This document shows, piece after piece, positions 28,307 through 38,230 of a stretch of 64,000 bases of DNA. Every line of letters begins with the position of its first letter. Position 1 is the first letter of the stretch. The stretch covers positions 38,080-102,079 of the forward strand of contig JANMDN010000086.1 in the NCBI GenBank assembly GCA_031376285.1. Reading direction: 5' to 3'. The notes under the pieces are model-generated. The model ran no database searches. It was not told where the DNA came from and saw only the letters and a list, made by a program, of their open reading frames with translations. Source of the stretch: JANMDN01 sp031376285 (lineage in GTDB: Bacteria; Actinomycetota; Thermoleophilia; Miltoncostaeales; Miltoncostaeaceae). The translations under genes and the position numbers were made by a program.

Positions 28307-28310
<4 letters not shown>
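27099..28310 (-). CDS. MacB/FtsX-type ABC transporter permease
   Basis: 403 aa. N-terminal helix (about 20-42), a large periplasmic-type MacB core domain (about 45-250) and three C-terminal helices (about 285-395) with the FtsX signature LLVGGIGIMNMMLVSVQERTREIGIRK (split by helices). The start overlaps the ATPase stop by 4 nt. With the ATPase and adaptor it forms a MacAB-like mechanotransmission pump; in a Gram-positive-type cell it would export peptides, lipids or drugs from the outer membrane leaflet. Confidence 0.92.
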
Positions 28311-29015
<705 letters not shown>

Positions 29016-29023
<8 letters not shown>

Positions 29024-30875
29024 CAGGAACGCCTTGCGGCTCGCCAAGCAAGATGCGCGCGCCTGGTTGAAGGCCCTTGACGATCTCGACGCGCTTGTTG
29101 TTGGCGAGTCCGAGCGTCACCCGCCGCGTCGTCTCCGCTCCTGCCGTATCGACCACCGTCACGATCGGCCGATCGTCCGGGTCGCGCAAGACGGCGTCGA
29201 GGGGCACCTGCACGACCGCACGCCGTTGGGCGACGATGATGCGAACGCTCACGTTGAGCCCCGTTCGCAGCCCCGTGCTACGCACCAAGGCGACCTGAAC
29301 GGGGAAGCTCACCACCCCGCCGGTGTTGGTCGCGTTGAGGGCAACGATCCCGACCTTTCCTCGGAAGGACTTGCCGCCGAGGGCGTCGACGCTGACGACC
29401 GCACGCATGCCACTCTTGACTCTTGCGACGTCGAACTCGCTCAAGTCAACGACCGCGGCGAGGTGATCAACGTCGGTAATCGTCGCCACGGGGGTCGACG
29501 GATCCACCCGCGATCCGGGTTGGGTGAGAAGCGCCGTGACGCTCCCCCGGGCTGGGGCAACGATGGTCAAGTGCCGCTCGGCGGTCTGCGCTGCCGCGAG
29601 GCGCGCCTCTGCGACCTTGATGTTCGGCTGCGTGCCAGCGAGCTGGAGTTTCACTCTCGCGGCGGCCATCGCCTGATCAGCGGCCGCGCGCACGGTGGGG
29701 CTTGGTCCGACCGTCAGCTTGCGCAGTTCGAGCTGGGCCCGCTCGAGGTCGAGACGCGCCGATGTCCGGTCGGCGATCTTCGGAGGTCCGAGGAGTTTCG
29801 CGCGCTTGAGCGCCGCCGCGCGGACCGCTTGCCGGGCAGCGGCGATCGCCTCGGGCGAGGGGGCCGGCGGGCGACGAATAAGAAGCGCCAGTTCCGCGCG
29901 GGCCTTCTCGAGATCGAGCTTCGCAATGTTGACCTCGGTGATGTCAGGAGGGCCGACGAGCTTTGCAAGCGTCGCTCTGGCCGCATCGAGTGTCAGCTTC
30001 GCGGCATCGATCTCCGGTGGGGTCGGCACGGGGTCGGGCCGTCCGACGATGACGGCGAGGTCGAGTTCAGCTTTCTTTACCGCGGCCTCGGCCGTCTTCA
30101 CCGCGGCCGGATCGGCGACACCGTTGACCCTGGCGAGCTTCTGTTCGGCTCCCGACACGGCCTGCTGCGCCGCGACGAGGGCCTCGGGAGCCGGGCCTTG
30201 AGCGGGCTGGAGTAGGGCGGCAAGCTCGGCTTCGGCCTTACTGAGGTCGCTCCCGGCGGCGCTCAGCTCTGCGGCAGCCGGCCGCGCGACGACACCGGCG
30301 AGCCGCTGTTTGGCCAGGTCGACGTTTCGACGGGCGACACTGACCGCCTGAGTGCGGTCGGCGGTGGTGCCTCCCCGGAGCTTTTCCAGGTCGGCTTCAG
30401 CTCGCGATACACCGAACTGGGCGAGGTCGAGGGCCTGCCGGGCCTCAAGGGACGCGGTCGCGAGCCGCGCACGCGCGAGCGCCACCGCCGCCGCGGCGGC
30501 CCCGCCGTCGTCGATCAGCGCAATCACCTGGCCGACGGTGACACGCGCGTTTTGCGCCACGAGCAGTTTCGAGACGCTGCCTCGCGCACTCGCAAACACG
30601 GCGCCCGGTGACGGCGCAGCCGTTCCCGTCGCACCGGGCGACGGAACGGCCTGCAGGCCGCTTCTTGCCTCCACGATCCGGCCGAGGGCGCCGACGGAAA
30701 CAACGATGTCGCCTCGGCTTGCCGTTGCAACGGGCCGCGGCGCGGGCGCCGGGCCACCGCCGCGAAGGGTGCGGACACCAACCACCCCGACGGCCCCGAC
30801 AACCGCGACGGCCGCGGACCAACGCAGAACCCGTCGTGCTCGTCGACCAAGCCCTTGACCTTTGACGTGACTCAA
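29016..30875 (-). CDS. MacA/HlyD-type adaptor with very long coiled coil
   Basis: About 619 aa. The start is taken as TTG 30875, because GAGGAGG lies 5 nt upstream and the membrane helix (VVGAVGVVGVRTL) follows 20 residues later. Lipoyl/barrel-sandwich halves flank a long alpha-hairpin (about 95-430) made of degenerate repeats of about 45-55 residues, each with a VGRPD/VGPPD/LGPPK-type turn followed by LDLEKARAEL-like heptads. C-terminal beta-barrel and membrane-proximal domains include VVDLSEFDVARVKSGM. Longer than usual MacA (about 370-400 aa). Probably assembles with the downstream ATPase and permease. Confidence 0.88.
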
Positions 30876-31039
30876 CGGACCCTCCTCGTGTGGCGGGATC
30901 CGATCTTCTAACGCGACCGCTAAGAGGAGCGTGAGAGGGAGTATCTCCCGGAGACATGAGGGTTGGTAGGGGACCGGCGAGTTCGGAAGAAAAGGCGCGT
31001 CCAGTCCGGAAGAACAGCGCGGCCAGTCCGGAAAAGCGA

Positions 31040-31298
31040 CTGGCATCAATACGAAGAAAGTACGAAGGACGGGGTCGAAGTCGATCTCCTGCTGGAACGT
31101 GATGATGGTGCGGTCGTGGGCATTGAGGTCAAGGTTGGCGCCCGTGTTTCGAGCGCAGAGCTTTCTGGACTTCGCGCCCTCCGCGAGATGATGGGCGACG
31201 CGTTCGTCGGTGGGGTGATTCTGAATCTCGGCGAGCGTTGGTACACCGCCGATCCCCGCATTCATGTACTCCCCGTGGATCGCCTTTGGACGGCGTAA
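31040..31298 (+). pseudogene. C-terminal remnant of an AAA/DUF4143 ATPase
   Basis: Only the C-terminal nuclease-like part is recognisable: VEVDLLLERDDGAVVGIEVK and VGGVILNLGERWYTADPRIHVLPVDRLW. The ATPase part is absent and the sequence before 31040 is unrelated. One of three broken copies of this family in the window (others at 32214-33100 and 54570-54981). In the 613-bp gap between the efflux operon and pgl, the only other thing seen is the palindrome at 31354. Confidence 0.7.
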
Positions 31299-31353
31299 GG
31301 GTTCCCGATCCTCGGGCGCCGGTCCTTGACCCGCGAACAGACGACGAGTTGCA

Positions 31354-31396
31354 AGACCACGCAAATCTTCCAACTGATGGAAGATTTGCCTGGTTT
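31354..31396. repeat. palindrome, copy 1
   Basis: Perfect 12-bp stem GCAAATCTTCCA / TGGAAGATTTGC around a 5-nt loop (31361-31389), extended by outer pairs (ACCA/TGGT) across a single mismatch. A close relative lies at 33105-33145. Could serve as a bidirectional terminator between the remnant and pgl, or be part of a mobile element end. Confidence 0.85.
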
Positions 31397-31488
31397 GTCG
31401 GAATCGAATCCCTGCCCTGCCTCTGGGCGAACCTCGCCATCCAAAGCGCCTTCAGCGCGGGGGGAGCGGGTCCAGTAGACCTCCGCCC

Positions 31489-32208
31489 ATGGTGACGATC
31501 ACTCCCGACGCCGAGTCGGCTGCCCGAGCCGCCGCCAGCCGCATAACCGAGGCCATCACATCAGGCCTCGCCGAGCGCCGCGTCGCGCACGTCGCGCTCG
31601 CTGGTGGGACGACGCCCCGGCGCGCGTACGAGATCCTCGCAACCGAGATCTCGGACTGGTCGGGAGTGTCATTCTGGTTCGGCGACGAGCGCATGCTTCC
31701 CACCGGTGACCCCGAGCGCAACGCCACGATGCTGATTGAAACCTTCCAGCGCCTGGGATCTGATTGCGTTCCGAGGATCGAGGAGGTTCCAACCGCGACG
31801 ACCCCCGAGTACGCGGCCCGACGCTACGAGGCGCGCCTGCGCGAGCGGGTGACCACCGACGCAACCGGCGTTCCGGTGTTTGACCTCGCCATCCTCGGCC
31901 TCGGCGAAGACGGCCATACGGCCTCACTCTTTCCCGGCCACCCCGAGGTCGACGAGCGAGAGCGGCTCATCGTCCCGGTGCGAAACGCTCCAAAGCCCCC
32001 ATCCGAGCGTGTTTCGATGACGATCCCGCTCCTCTCCGCAGCCCGGTCGATCGTGATCCTCGCGACCGGCGCCGGGAAGGCGGAGGCGGTCGGCACGCTC
32101 AGCGGACCCAGTCGAGAGAGCCTCCCCCCGGGACGACTTCCACAAGACCGAGTCGAGCTGATCTGCGACCATGAGGCGGCCGCCCAGATCGGCCGCTCGC
32201 AGAGCTGA
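31489..32208 (+). CDS. pgl: 6-phosphogluconolactonase
   Basis: 239-aa SugarP isomerase-fold hydrolase that opens 6-phosphogluconolactone in the oxidative pentose phosphate pathway. Family motifs: VALAGGTTPRRAYEIL, SGVSFWFGDERMLPTGDPERNATM and LGLGEDGHTASLFPGHPEV with the catalytic His region. Normal length (about 230-250). Stands alone: no zwf, gnd or tal is adjacent, unlike in many actinobacteria. Flanked by DUF4143 remnants and paired palindromes. Confidence 0.93.
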   Translation: MVTITPDAESAARAAASRITEAITSGLAERRVAHVALAGGTTPRRAYEILATEISDWSGVSFWFGDERMLPTGDPERNATMLIETFQRLGSDCVPRIEEVPTATTPEYAARRYEARLRERVTTDATGVPVFDLAILGLGEDGHTASLFPGHPEVDERERLIVPVRNAPKPPSERVSMTIPLLSAARSIVILATGAGKAEAVGTLSGPSRESLPPGRLPQDRVELICDHEAAAQIGRSQS

Positions 32209-32213
32209 GCCCT

Positions 32214-33100
32214 ACCTTCGGAGTCGGGCAAGGGTGGCGGCGAGACTGTCGACAGTCGTCGCGGTGATTCCGCCGTCCAGCGGGAAGGTGCCACTCCCCC
32301 CGTGCACGACCCATCTGCCGGTCGCCGCGACATCGTCGGCAGCGATGTGAAAGCCCTTTCCAACGTTCGGGTTACTCGAACGCTTGACGTCGATCGCCCA
32401 ACGCTCCCCACCGGGCAGCTCAAGCAGCAGGTCGATTTCGGCTCCCGCGGCCGACCGGTAGAAAAAAGCTCTGCGTGCCGTTCGGCGCGGACGAAATGAG
32501 GTTCTCGATGACGAAGCCCTCCCAACTCCCCCCTACCACCGGGTGCCCCAGGACGTCATCCAATGATTCCAGGCCGAGGAGCGAATGCACGAGGCCGCTG
32601 TCACGAATGATCATGGGCCAACATCGTCCAGAGGCGACGGAGTGTTTAGGCTGGAACGCGCCGACCAAGCTGGGGGATATCCCGCTCGAGATAGGTCGCG
32701 ATGAACTGATCCCGCCAACGCATGCTGGCGTTGTCGGTGCCAGCGAGAAACGAGTCTGGAAATCCGCCCCGCAACCAGAGTCGGTCGACCGCCCCGGCAT
32801 CGATATCGACGATCTCGGTCGCGAGAAAGGGCGTGAGTTCGAAGTAGGCGATCCGGCAGCCAGGCTTTCCGCCGACTGTTGAAGGAGCGTCCCGCTTGCT
32901 GATCCAAGCAGAAGGAACTGTCCGCTCCGCAGACCAATTCTTCGACGCTGGTCGATGATTCCTCGAAGTGCGCCAAAGAGATCGGGCAGACGCTGAACCT
33001 CGTCGAGAATCACGAGCTGGCCTGAGTGCGTAGCCAACCATGCCTCTGGGTCAGCGAGGCGCGCGAGGTCCCTGGGCGCTCCAAGTCGACGTAGCGGGGC
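32214..33100 (-). pseudogene. AAA/DUF4143 ATPase, multiply frameshifted
   Basis: Pieces in successive reading frames rebuild one protein: WLATHSGQLVILDEVQRLPD (Walker B side), YFELTPFLATEIVDIDAGAVD, FLAGTDNASMRWRDQFIATY, then AEIDLLLELPGGERWAIDVK to LDGGITATTVDSLAATLARL. Frame changes occur near 33075, 32900, 32640 and 32460. The P-loop N-terminus is missing and the homology stops next to palindrome copy 2. Nonfunctional. Confidence 0.85.
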
Positions 33101-33104
33101 ACTA

Positions 33105-33145
33105 AACCATGCAAATCATCCATACACTGGAAGATTTGCTTGGTT
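33105..33145. repeat. palindrome, copy 2
   Basis: Stem GCAAATCATCCA / TGGAAGATTTGC (one mismatch) with loop TACAC, outer pairs AACCA/TGGTT. Same stem sequence and spacing as copy 1 at 31354, with a different loop. The two copies bracket pgl and the DUF4143 pseudogene. Confidence 0.85.
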
Positions 33146-33191
33146 AATCGATCGCGTGAACCAACCAATCTTGCGATAGCGCGGCGGCCGC

Positions 33192-34304
33192 TCAGATCGG
33201 GAGGTGACCGGCCGGGCGGAGGCGCCCGATCCGGCCGGTCTTTGCCTCGCCGATCCGAATGATGAGGGCCTGCATCGCGAGGTCGACGGTGGGGTTTAGC
33301 TCGAGTTCTGCCTTTGTTCTGGCGATGTCGTCAGCGGCGTGTTCGAGGAAGGGTTGGTCGGCGTGGGTCAGCGTCGATCGCATGATCTCGACGCGGTCGC
33401 GGTGGCGCACGAACTCCCCCGCCCCGATGACGATGGCGAGCCCGTCGGCGACAAGCTCGGCTGCCCCGTCGAGGACGTGCACCCAACCGTCGGTCAGCGC
33501 ACGGCGAACCTCGCGGCGCTCCTGCTCGTCGGCTCGCTTTCGGGCGGTCTTCTCCCCGCGCTTTCCCTCGAGGTCGTCGGCCTCGCCGCGCAGGCGGTCG
33601 AGTTCGGGTGACGAGCGTCCGGCTGCTGCCGCCGCCATCCGCTCCTGGATCTCGGCCACCGCGGAGATCGCCGGGACCCCGCCCCGGACAAGGCGAGCGC
33701 CGAGGTCGGCGCCCGCGAGGCGCATCGCAAGCGCGAAGTCGTCGGCACGCAGGGCCGCCGGGCCAGCTCCCCGCGCGAGGCCCTCCGCGTCATGCGCATC
33801 GAGCCCTCGGGCGACGAGCCGCTCGGCGACAACGGTCCAGTGCGGCGGTCGAAATGGCACCGGCAGGCACCGCGAGCGGATCGTCGGGAGCAGATCGGTC
33901 GCCCGATCGGTGATGAGGATGATGTGCGAAAGGGGCGGCGGCTCTTCAAGGGTCTTCAGGATGCGGTGCGCGCCGTCCTGCTCGCGCAGGCGCTCGGCGC
34001 CGTCGATCACGACAACACGCCGCTTGCCAACCGACGGGCGCATCGCGAGGTCCCGAAGGGCCGGTTCGAGATCGTCCAGGCGAATCGTGGTTCCGCTCGG
34101 CGCGACGACCGTTAGGTCGAGGTGGCTCCCGTCGGCGCGCACCTGCCCGTCCGGCTCGATCAGCGCCCACGCCGTGTGGAAGGCCGCCTGGCGTTTCCCG
34201 GTCCCCGGGGGCCCGTGAAAGAGGAGCTGCTGCGGCGGGCGTTCTCGTCGCAGGATCGCCTGTAGCACCCGCTCGGCGCGCGGCTGGTCGGGAAGCTCGA
34301 TCAC
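33192..34304 (-). CDS. holB: DNA polymerase III delta-prime-type clamp-loader subunit
   Basis: 370 aa. AAA+ module with FHGPPGTGKRQAAF (Walker A), VVVIDGAERLREQDGAHRILKTLEEPPP, and sensor-1 region ILITDRATDLLPTIRSRC, which is the delta-prime/DnaX signature SRC. The C-terminal part (about 220-370) is helical and charged. Overlaps tmk by 4 nt, the same tmk-holB order as in many bacteria. A component of the clamp loader in chromosome replication. Confidence 0.9.
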   Translation of the reverse strand: MIELPDQPRAERVLQAILRRERPPQQLLFHGPPGTGKRQAAFHTAWALIEPDGQVRADGSHLDLTVVAPSGTTIRLDDLEPALRDLAMRPSVGKRRVVVIDGAERLREQDGAHRILKTLEEPPPLSHIILITDRATDLLPTIRSRCLPVPFRPPHWTVVAERLVARGLDAHDAEGLARGAGPAALRADDFALAMRLAGADLGARLVRGGVPAISAVAEIQERMAAAAAGRSSPELDRLRGEADDLEGKRGEKTARKRADEQERREVRRALTDGWVHVLDGAAELVADGLAIVIGAGEFVRHRDRVEIMRSTLTHADQPFLEHAADDIARTKAELELNPTVDLAMQALIIRIGEAKTGRIGRLRPAGHLPI

Positions 34305-34915
34305 CCGAGACGCTCCGCCACGAGCTCCGCCACCCGCTTGCCGACGGCCTCCGGGGAGTCGTCGGCTGGCACCAGGATGACTCGCTCGGGTTCGGCTTGG
34401 GCGATCTCTCGGTAGCCGTCGGCAACAGCCTGCTGAAGTCGGGCGCCTTCGGCCTCGATGCGGTCGTCGGGACCGGTCGCTCGTGCGAGCGCCATGGCGA
34501 CGGGCACGTCGAGCACGATGGTGAGGTCAGGGAGGCAGCCCTCGACGGCGAGGGCGTTGGCGCGGCGAACGACATCGATCCCGAGGCCACGGGCGGCCCC
34601 CTGGTAGGCAAGCGACGAGTCGAGGAAGCGGTCCGAGAGTACCCACGACCCGGCCTCAAGCGCCGGGGCGATCACGGTGCGAACGAGTTGCGCGCGCGCG
34701 GCGGCAAAGATCAGCGCCTCCGCCTCAGGCTCGATCGGGCCGTCGCCCATGAGCACGATCTCGCGGAGCTGCTCGCCGAGGACGGTGCCGCCGGGCTCGC
34801 GCGTCACGACCACCGTGCGGCCTTGCGCGCGCAGGGTGTCGGCCAGGAGCGCCATCTGTGTGCTCTTGCCGGAGCCGTCGATTCCCTCGATCGTCACGAA
34901 GCGGCCGCGCGTCAC
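34301..34915 (-). CDS. tmk: thymidylate kinase
   Basis: 204 aa from GTG 34915, overlapping the stop of the small membrane protein gene (GTGA). P-loop FVTIEGIDGSGKSTQM, DRX-type motif TREPGGTVLGEQLRE, SDRFLDSSLAYQGAARGLG. Phosphorylates dTMP to dTDP. Normal length for the family. Confidence 0.95.
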   Translation of the reverse strand: MTRGRFVTIEGIDGSGKSTQMALLADTLRAQGRTVVVTREPGGTVLGEQLREIVLMGDGPIEPEAEALIFAAARAQLVRTVIAPALEAGSWVLSDRFLDSSLAYQGAARGLGIDVVRRANALAVEGCLPDLTIVLDVPVAMALARATGPDDRIEAEGARLQQAVADGYREIAQAEPERVILVPADDSPEAVGKRVAELVAERLG

Positions 34916-35091
34916 GCCACACCAAAGCGGATTGCGACACCGATCATCACGATGATCGCGATCATGAGGAGAATGCCGAACGGCGTGACCCACGCGGGCG
35001 GCGTCCGGGGCTGCCACTGGCGGTCGGCCTCGTCATTTAGGCGGTTCAGGACGCTTGGCAGGGGCCCGGTGTCGGGGCGTTCCTCGGTCAT
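34912..35091 (-). CDS. small single-pass membrane protein
   Basis: 59 aa from ATG 35091 (MTEERPDTGPLPSVLNRL), with a C-terminal membrane helix (FGILLMIAIIVMIGVAIRF). It overlaps both neighbours (TopA-like stop and tmk start) by 4 nt, so it is a genuine member of the replication operon despite its size. No family recognised; function unknown. Confidence 0.7.
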   Translation of the reverse strand: MTEERPDTGPLPSVLNRLNDEADRQWQPRTPPAWVTPFGILLMIAIIVMIGVAIRFGVA

Positions 35092-36209
35092 GGGCTGACC
35101 GCGAGCGTGCACTCGTCGCCGGCCGCGCAGCGAGGTTTGCTCAGCCATCCCCGAAGGTGCACCCGAAGGCGCGGCGCTCCGCATTCGCACGGGGCGCCCC
35201 CAGGATGCGCGACCGCCTCGGCGGGGAGGGGATAGGCGAGCCCGCAGCCGCCGATGTCGCCTCCGGCGCAGACAAGCCGCAGCCGACCATCGAGGCGTCG
35301 TACGGGCCGCATCGGTAGGTCACACGACGGGCACCGTCCGAGGACCCTCCCTTCCACGAATCCGATGGGCGCCTCGACGAGTTCCATGGGTGCAATCTCG
35401 CAGAGGAGCTGCCGGGCGCGCTCGATTGCGCGTTCCGGGGTGAGCGCGCCCGTGGCGACCTGCTCGACGGCCGCGCGAACCTCGACGGCGACCCCGGTCG
35501 CGAGAAGCCCCGGTGCGCGCGACAGGATCTCGGTCACGAGAAAGGCCCCGGCCGGCGACATATGGACCCGGTCGTCGATCCAGACAAGGCCGTGAGATTC
35601 CAGCTCGGCGATGCCCTCGGCACAGAGGCCCACGCTTTCCAGCCCGCTGACGGCGGTTGCGTACGGGGTCGGGTTGCCGGCGAGGAGCGCAAGCGTGGGG
35701 AGTGTGTGGACACCGGCGCCAGCTGCGACCGGCGCGAGGAGCGCTGACCAGTGCGCGTCGATTGCGAGGCTCGCCTGCGCGGCACTCCCGAGGGCGTGCG
35801 CCCACGGTTCGCCGACGTCACCTGAGCGGTCGAGGCGCCGCGCCCGCCGCGCGGCACGCGGAGCGCCCTCGGCGACGACCCGGAGGGCCTGCAGCGCGGC
35901 GAGCTCTCCAGCGGGGGTCCGGGCGGTCGCGACGGCGACCTTCGTCGCGTCGGCCGCAAGGCGTCGGACCGCGGCGGTGGCGGCGCGGCCGGTCAGCGTC
36001 CAGCGAAGCTCGCGGCGGCCGGGATGTCCGCGCCCGTGGAGGGTCGGTCGAAGGAGTGGACCTCCGATTGCGACAACCGCCCCGGCCTGCCGGCCCGAGA
36101 ATGTCGCGACGGGCGCATGCCCACCGATGTACCCGCAGGGGTTGCCATCACCAAGATGGTCGGCGAGGGTTCTCGCGGTCGCGGCATCTTCGGTGATCAC
36201 CAACCACAT
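35088..36209 (-). CDS. degenerate type IA topoisomerase-like protein
   Basis: 373 aa. The start MWLVITEDAATARTLADHLG matches the TopA N-terminus (consensus LVIVESPAKAKTI) and keeps its Glu. The Toprim DxDxxGE position reads ARTPAGELAAL, so both metal-binding Asp residues are lost, and no YxRTDS-type catalytic Tyr is found. PTPYATAVSGLESVGL aligns with the PSTYAPTI motif of topoisomerases, and CPSC plus CECG zinc-finger-like motifs close the protein. Much shorter than TopA (about 700-900 aa). It keeps topA's usual place upstream of tmk-holB. Probably a DNA-binding protein without strand-passage activity. Confidence 0.72.
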   Translation of the reverse strand: MWLVITEDAATARTLADHLGDGNPCGYIGGHAPVATFSGRQAGAVVAIGGPLLRPTLHGRGHPGRRELRWTLTGRAATAAVRRLAADATKVAVATARTPAGELAALQALRVVAEGAPRAARRARRLDRSGDVGEPWAHALGSAAQASLAIDAHWSALLAPVAAGAGVHTLPTLALLAGNPTPYATAVSGLESVGLCAEGIAELESHGLVWIDDRVHMSPAGAFLVTEILSRAPGLLATGVAVEVRAAVEQVATGALTPERAIERARQLLCEIAPMELVEAPIGFVEGRVLGRCPSCDLPMRPVRRLDGRLRLVCAGGDIGGCGLAYPLPAEAVAHPGGAPCECGAPRLRVHLRGWLSKPRCAAGDECTLAVSP

Positions 36210-36256
36210 CAGACGAACGGCCCGCCTACGGAATCAGGGCCGCGGAGGCTAGCACC

Positions 36257-37228
36257 ATGGCAAGCACGGACGGCGTATCGATTGTGACCGGCGGGGCGGG
36301 GTTCATCGGCTCGAACTTGACTGATGCGCTGGTCGCCGCAGGCCGAGCCGTGCATGTGGTCGACAACCTCGCAAACGGCAAGCGAAATCGCCTGAACGCG
36401 GGCGCCGAGCTGCACGAGATCGACATCCGTGATGCCGACGCGCTGGCGGGCATTGTCGAGTCGACCGGCGCGTCGAGCATCTTCCATCTGGCTGCCCAGG
36501 CCGACGTGCGCCGGGCGATCGAGGAGCCGACCTACGACGCCGACGTGAACGTGATCGGCACGATCAACGTCCTCGAGGCGGCCCGTCGGACGAACGCCCG
36601 CGTGCTCTTCGCCTCGACCGGTGGCGCCGGCTACGGTGAGTACGAGGGCCTCCCCGTCCCGAGCCCTGAGACGTCCGAGACCCGCCCGCTGTCGCACTAC
36701 GGCATGTCGAAGATGGCCGGCGAGGGCTACCTTGGCCTCTACACACGCCTCTACGGCCTCGACACCGTCGTGCTGCGCCTCGGCAACGTCTTCGGGCCGC
36801 GGCAAGACCCGCACGGCGAGGCGGGCGTCGTCGCGATCTTCTCCGGGAAGATCATTGACGGGCAGCCGGCGAAGGTGTTCGGCGACGGGCTGCAGACCCG
36901 CGACTACGTCTACGTCGGGGATGTGGTGGACGCGTTCATGCGCGCGGAGACGGGGCCGGCGGGTGACGTCTTCAACATTGGCCGCGGTGTGGAGGTGACG
37001 GTGCTCGACCTGATCGCGGGCCTCGGCCTCACGACGCAGCCCGAGTTCGCACCGGCCCGCGCAGGGGAGCTTCAGCGCAGCGCACTCGATCCAGCAAAGG
37101 CGAAGCGCCTGCTCGGCTGGGAGGCAAAGATGGATCTCGCCGAGGGGCTTCGGCTTACCTACGAGACGGTGGTTTCGGCACGCCAAAATCCGGACGCTCG
37201 GCCCCTGGGTTTCCTCGATGTAGGCTGA
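36257..37228 (+). CDS. NAD-dependent sugar epimerase (UDP-glucose 4-epimerase-like)
   Basis: 323-aa extended short-chain dehydrogenase. NAD-binding VTGGAGFIGSNLTDAL, FHLAAQADVRRAI, catalytic YxxxK in LSHYGMSKMAGEGY, and RLGNVFGPRQDP. Closest pattern is GalE/UDP-N-acetylglucosamine 4-epimerase types. SD GGAGG lies 9 nt before the ATG. Its 3' end overlaps the convergent CpsB-like gene by 74 nt. Confidence 0.9.
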   Translation: MASTDGVSIVTGGAGFIGSNLTDALVAAGRAVHVVDNLANGKRNRLNAGAELHEIDIRDADALAGIVESTGASSIFHLAAQADVRRAIEEPTYDADVNVIGTINVLEAARRTNARVLFASTGGAGYGEYEGLPVPSPETSETRPLSHYGMSKMAGEGYLGLYTRLYGLDTVVLRLGNVFGPRQDPHGEAGVVAIFSGKIIDGQPAKVFGDGLQTRDYVYVGDVVDAFMRAETGPAGDVFNIGRGVEVTVLDLIAGLGLTTQPEFAPARAGELQRSALDPAKAKRLLGWEAKMDLAEGLRLTYETVVSARQNPDARPLGFLDVG

Positions 37229-37952
37229 TTCGCGGGGGCCGAACTGGGCCGCCCGCGAGGACCGCAGCGGGGCCGTCCTGCACGAGCCAGGCGAGCTCCT
37301 CTGCCTCGCGCCGCAGGGTGACGGCAGCTTCGGCAAGGCCGTCGTCCATCACGGGTGGACGGTCGGCGGAGTCGCCCCCGGAGCCGAGGAGGTGGACCAT
37401 GCCACCGCGGAGCAGGTTGGCGGCCGCCCACCGGACGCGGGGCCCGTGCTCGGCCTTCAGGCTGCGCGCGGAGACGAGCACGAGGGCGCCGCGGCCGACG
37501 ATTTCGCGGAGGCGATCGGGGCTTCGCTGGAGGGAATCGGAGCGCTCGGGCTCGGCGATGATGAGGCCGAAGCCGCGCACGTCGAGACCGTCGATGAGGT
37601 CGGGTAGGCGTAGCGGCCAGCCGCGTTCGGGAAGGCGCACAAGGACCCACCGGCCGTTCGCGCCGAGGCTTGCGCGGCGGAGTTCGTCATCGGAGGCCTT
37701 GATGACTTGGTCGAGTTCAAGAATGATGCCGGGGAGGACGTCGAGGCCGACGCCGTGCTCGACAAGGAGGTTCCCGAGGGCTTCGACGCCAGCGTCGCGG
37801 GTGTCGAGGGCTTGGCTGAGCCCGGTCTCAGCAGGAGGGCAGCAGACGAGGGTCTGGGTGCCGGAAGCGACGGCGAGGCGGGCGAGTGCAACGGCATCGT
37901 CTGGCCGGCGAGAACGGAGCGGGCCAAGGAGATCTGCGAAGAGGTCGATCAC
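37155..37952 (-). CDS. degenerate CpsB/YwqE-like PHP-family protein
   Basis: 265 aa from a GTG. Overall pattern matches the CpsB/CapC/YwqE tyrosine phosphatase family: MIDLFADLLGPL (family MIDIHSHILPGI), ALARLAVASGTQTLVCCPP (family TIVATPH), LDVLPGIILEL, FGLIIAEPERSD (family IIAHPERN) and LLRGGMVHLLGSGGDS (family SDAH). Every metal-binding His is replaced, so phosphatase activity is unlikely. May retain a binding or regulatory role in polysaccharide synthesis. Convergent, overlapping the epimerase gene by 74 nt. Confidence 0.68.
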   Translation of the reverse strand: MIDLFADLLGPLRSRRPDDAVALARLAVASGTQTLVCCPPAETGLSQALDTRDAGVEALGNLLVEHGVGLDVLPGIILELDQVIKASDDELRRASLGANGRWVLVRLPERGWPLRLPDLIDGLDVRGFGLIIAEPERSDSLQRSPDRLREIVGRGALVLVSARSLKAEHGPRVRWAAANLLRGGMVHLLGSGGDSADRPPVMDDGLAEAAVTLRREAEELAWLVQDGPAAVLAGGPVRPPRISLHRGNPGAERPDFGVPKPPSRR

Positions 37953-38016
37953 GGGCGGGGGAGGCTACCCCCGCGGCGGACAGACCGTCGCCCCTGCGCT
38001 AAACTACCGGCAACAC

Positions 38017-38089
38017 GGGGCTATAGCTCAGCTGGGAGAGCGCCTGGATCGCACCCAGGAGGTCAGCGGTTCGAGCCCGCTTAGCTCCA
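38017..38089 (+). tRNA. tRNA-Ala (CGC)
   Basis: 73 nt. Acceptor GGGGCTA pairs with TAGCTCC (one G-U), D-arm GCTC...GAGC, anticodon stem CCTGG/CCAGG with loop ATCGCAC (anticodon CGC), T-arm AGCGG/CCGCT. CCA not encoded. Its last bases form the left boundary of the tandem accessory island. Confidence 0.95.
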
Positions 38090-38230
38090 CTTCCCCCGAG
38101 AGAGAACGACCCTGGGTCCGCTGCGACTCCTGCGGCTGTGCTCGCCGCCACGGAGACCATGGCCCCAACGTTCGTGCCACGGGTGTCGCCGGGGACTCGT
38201 CGCAACGCTTGTGCGTCGTGGGCCTACACC

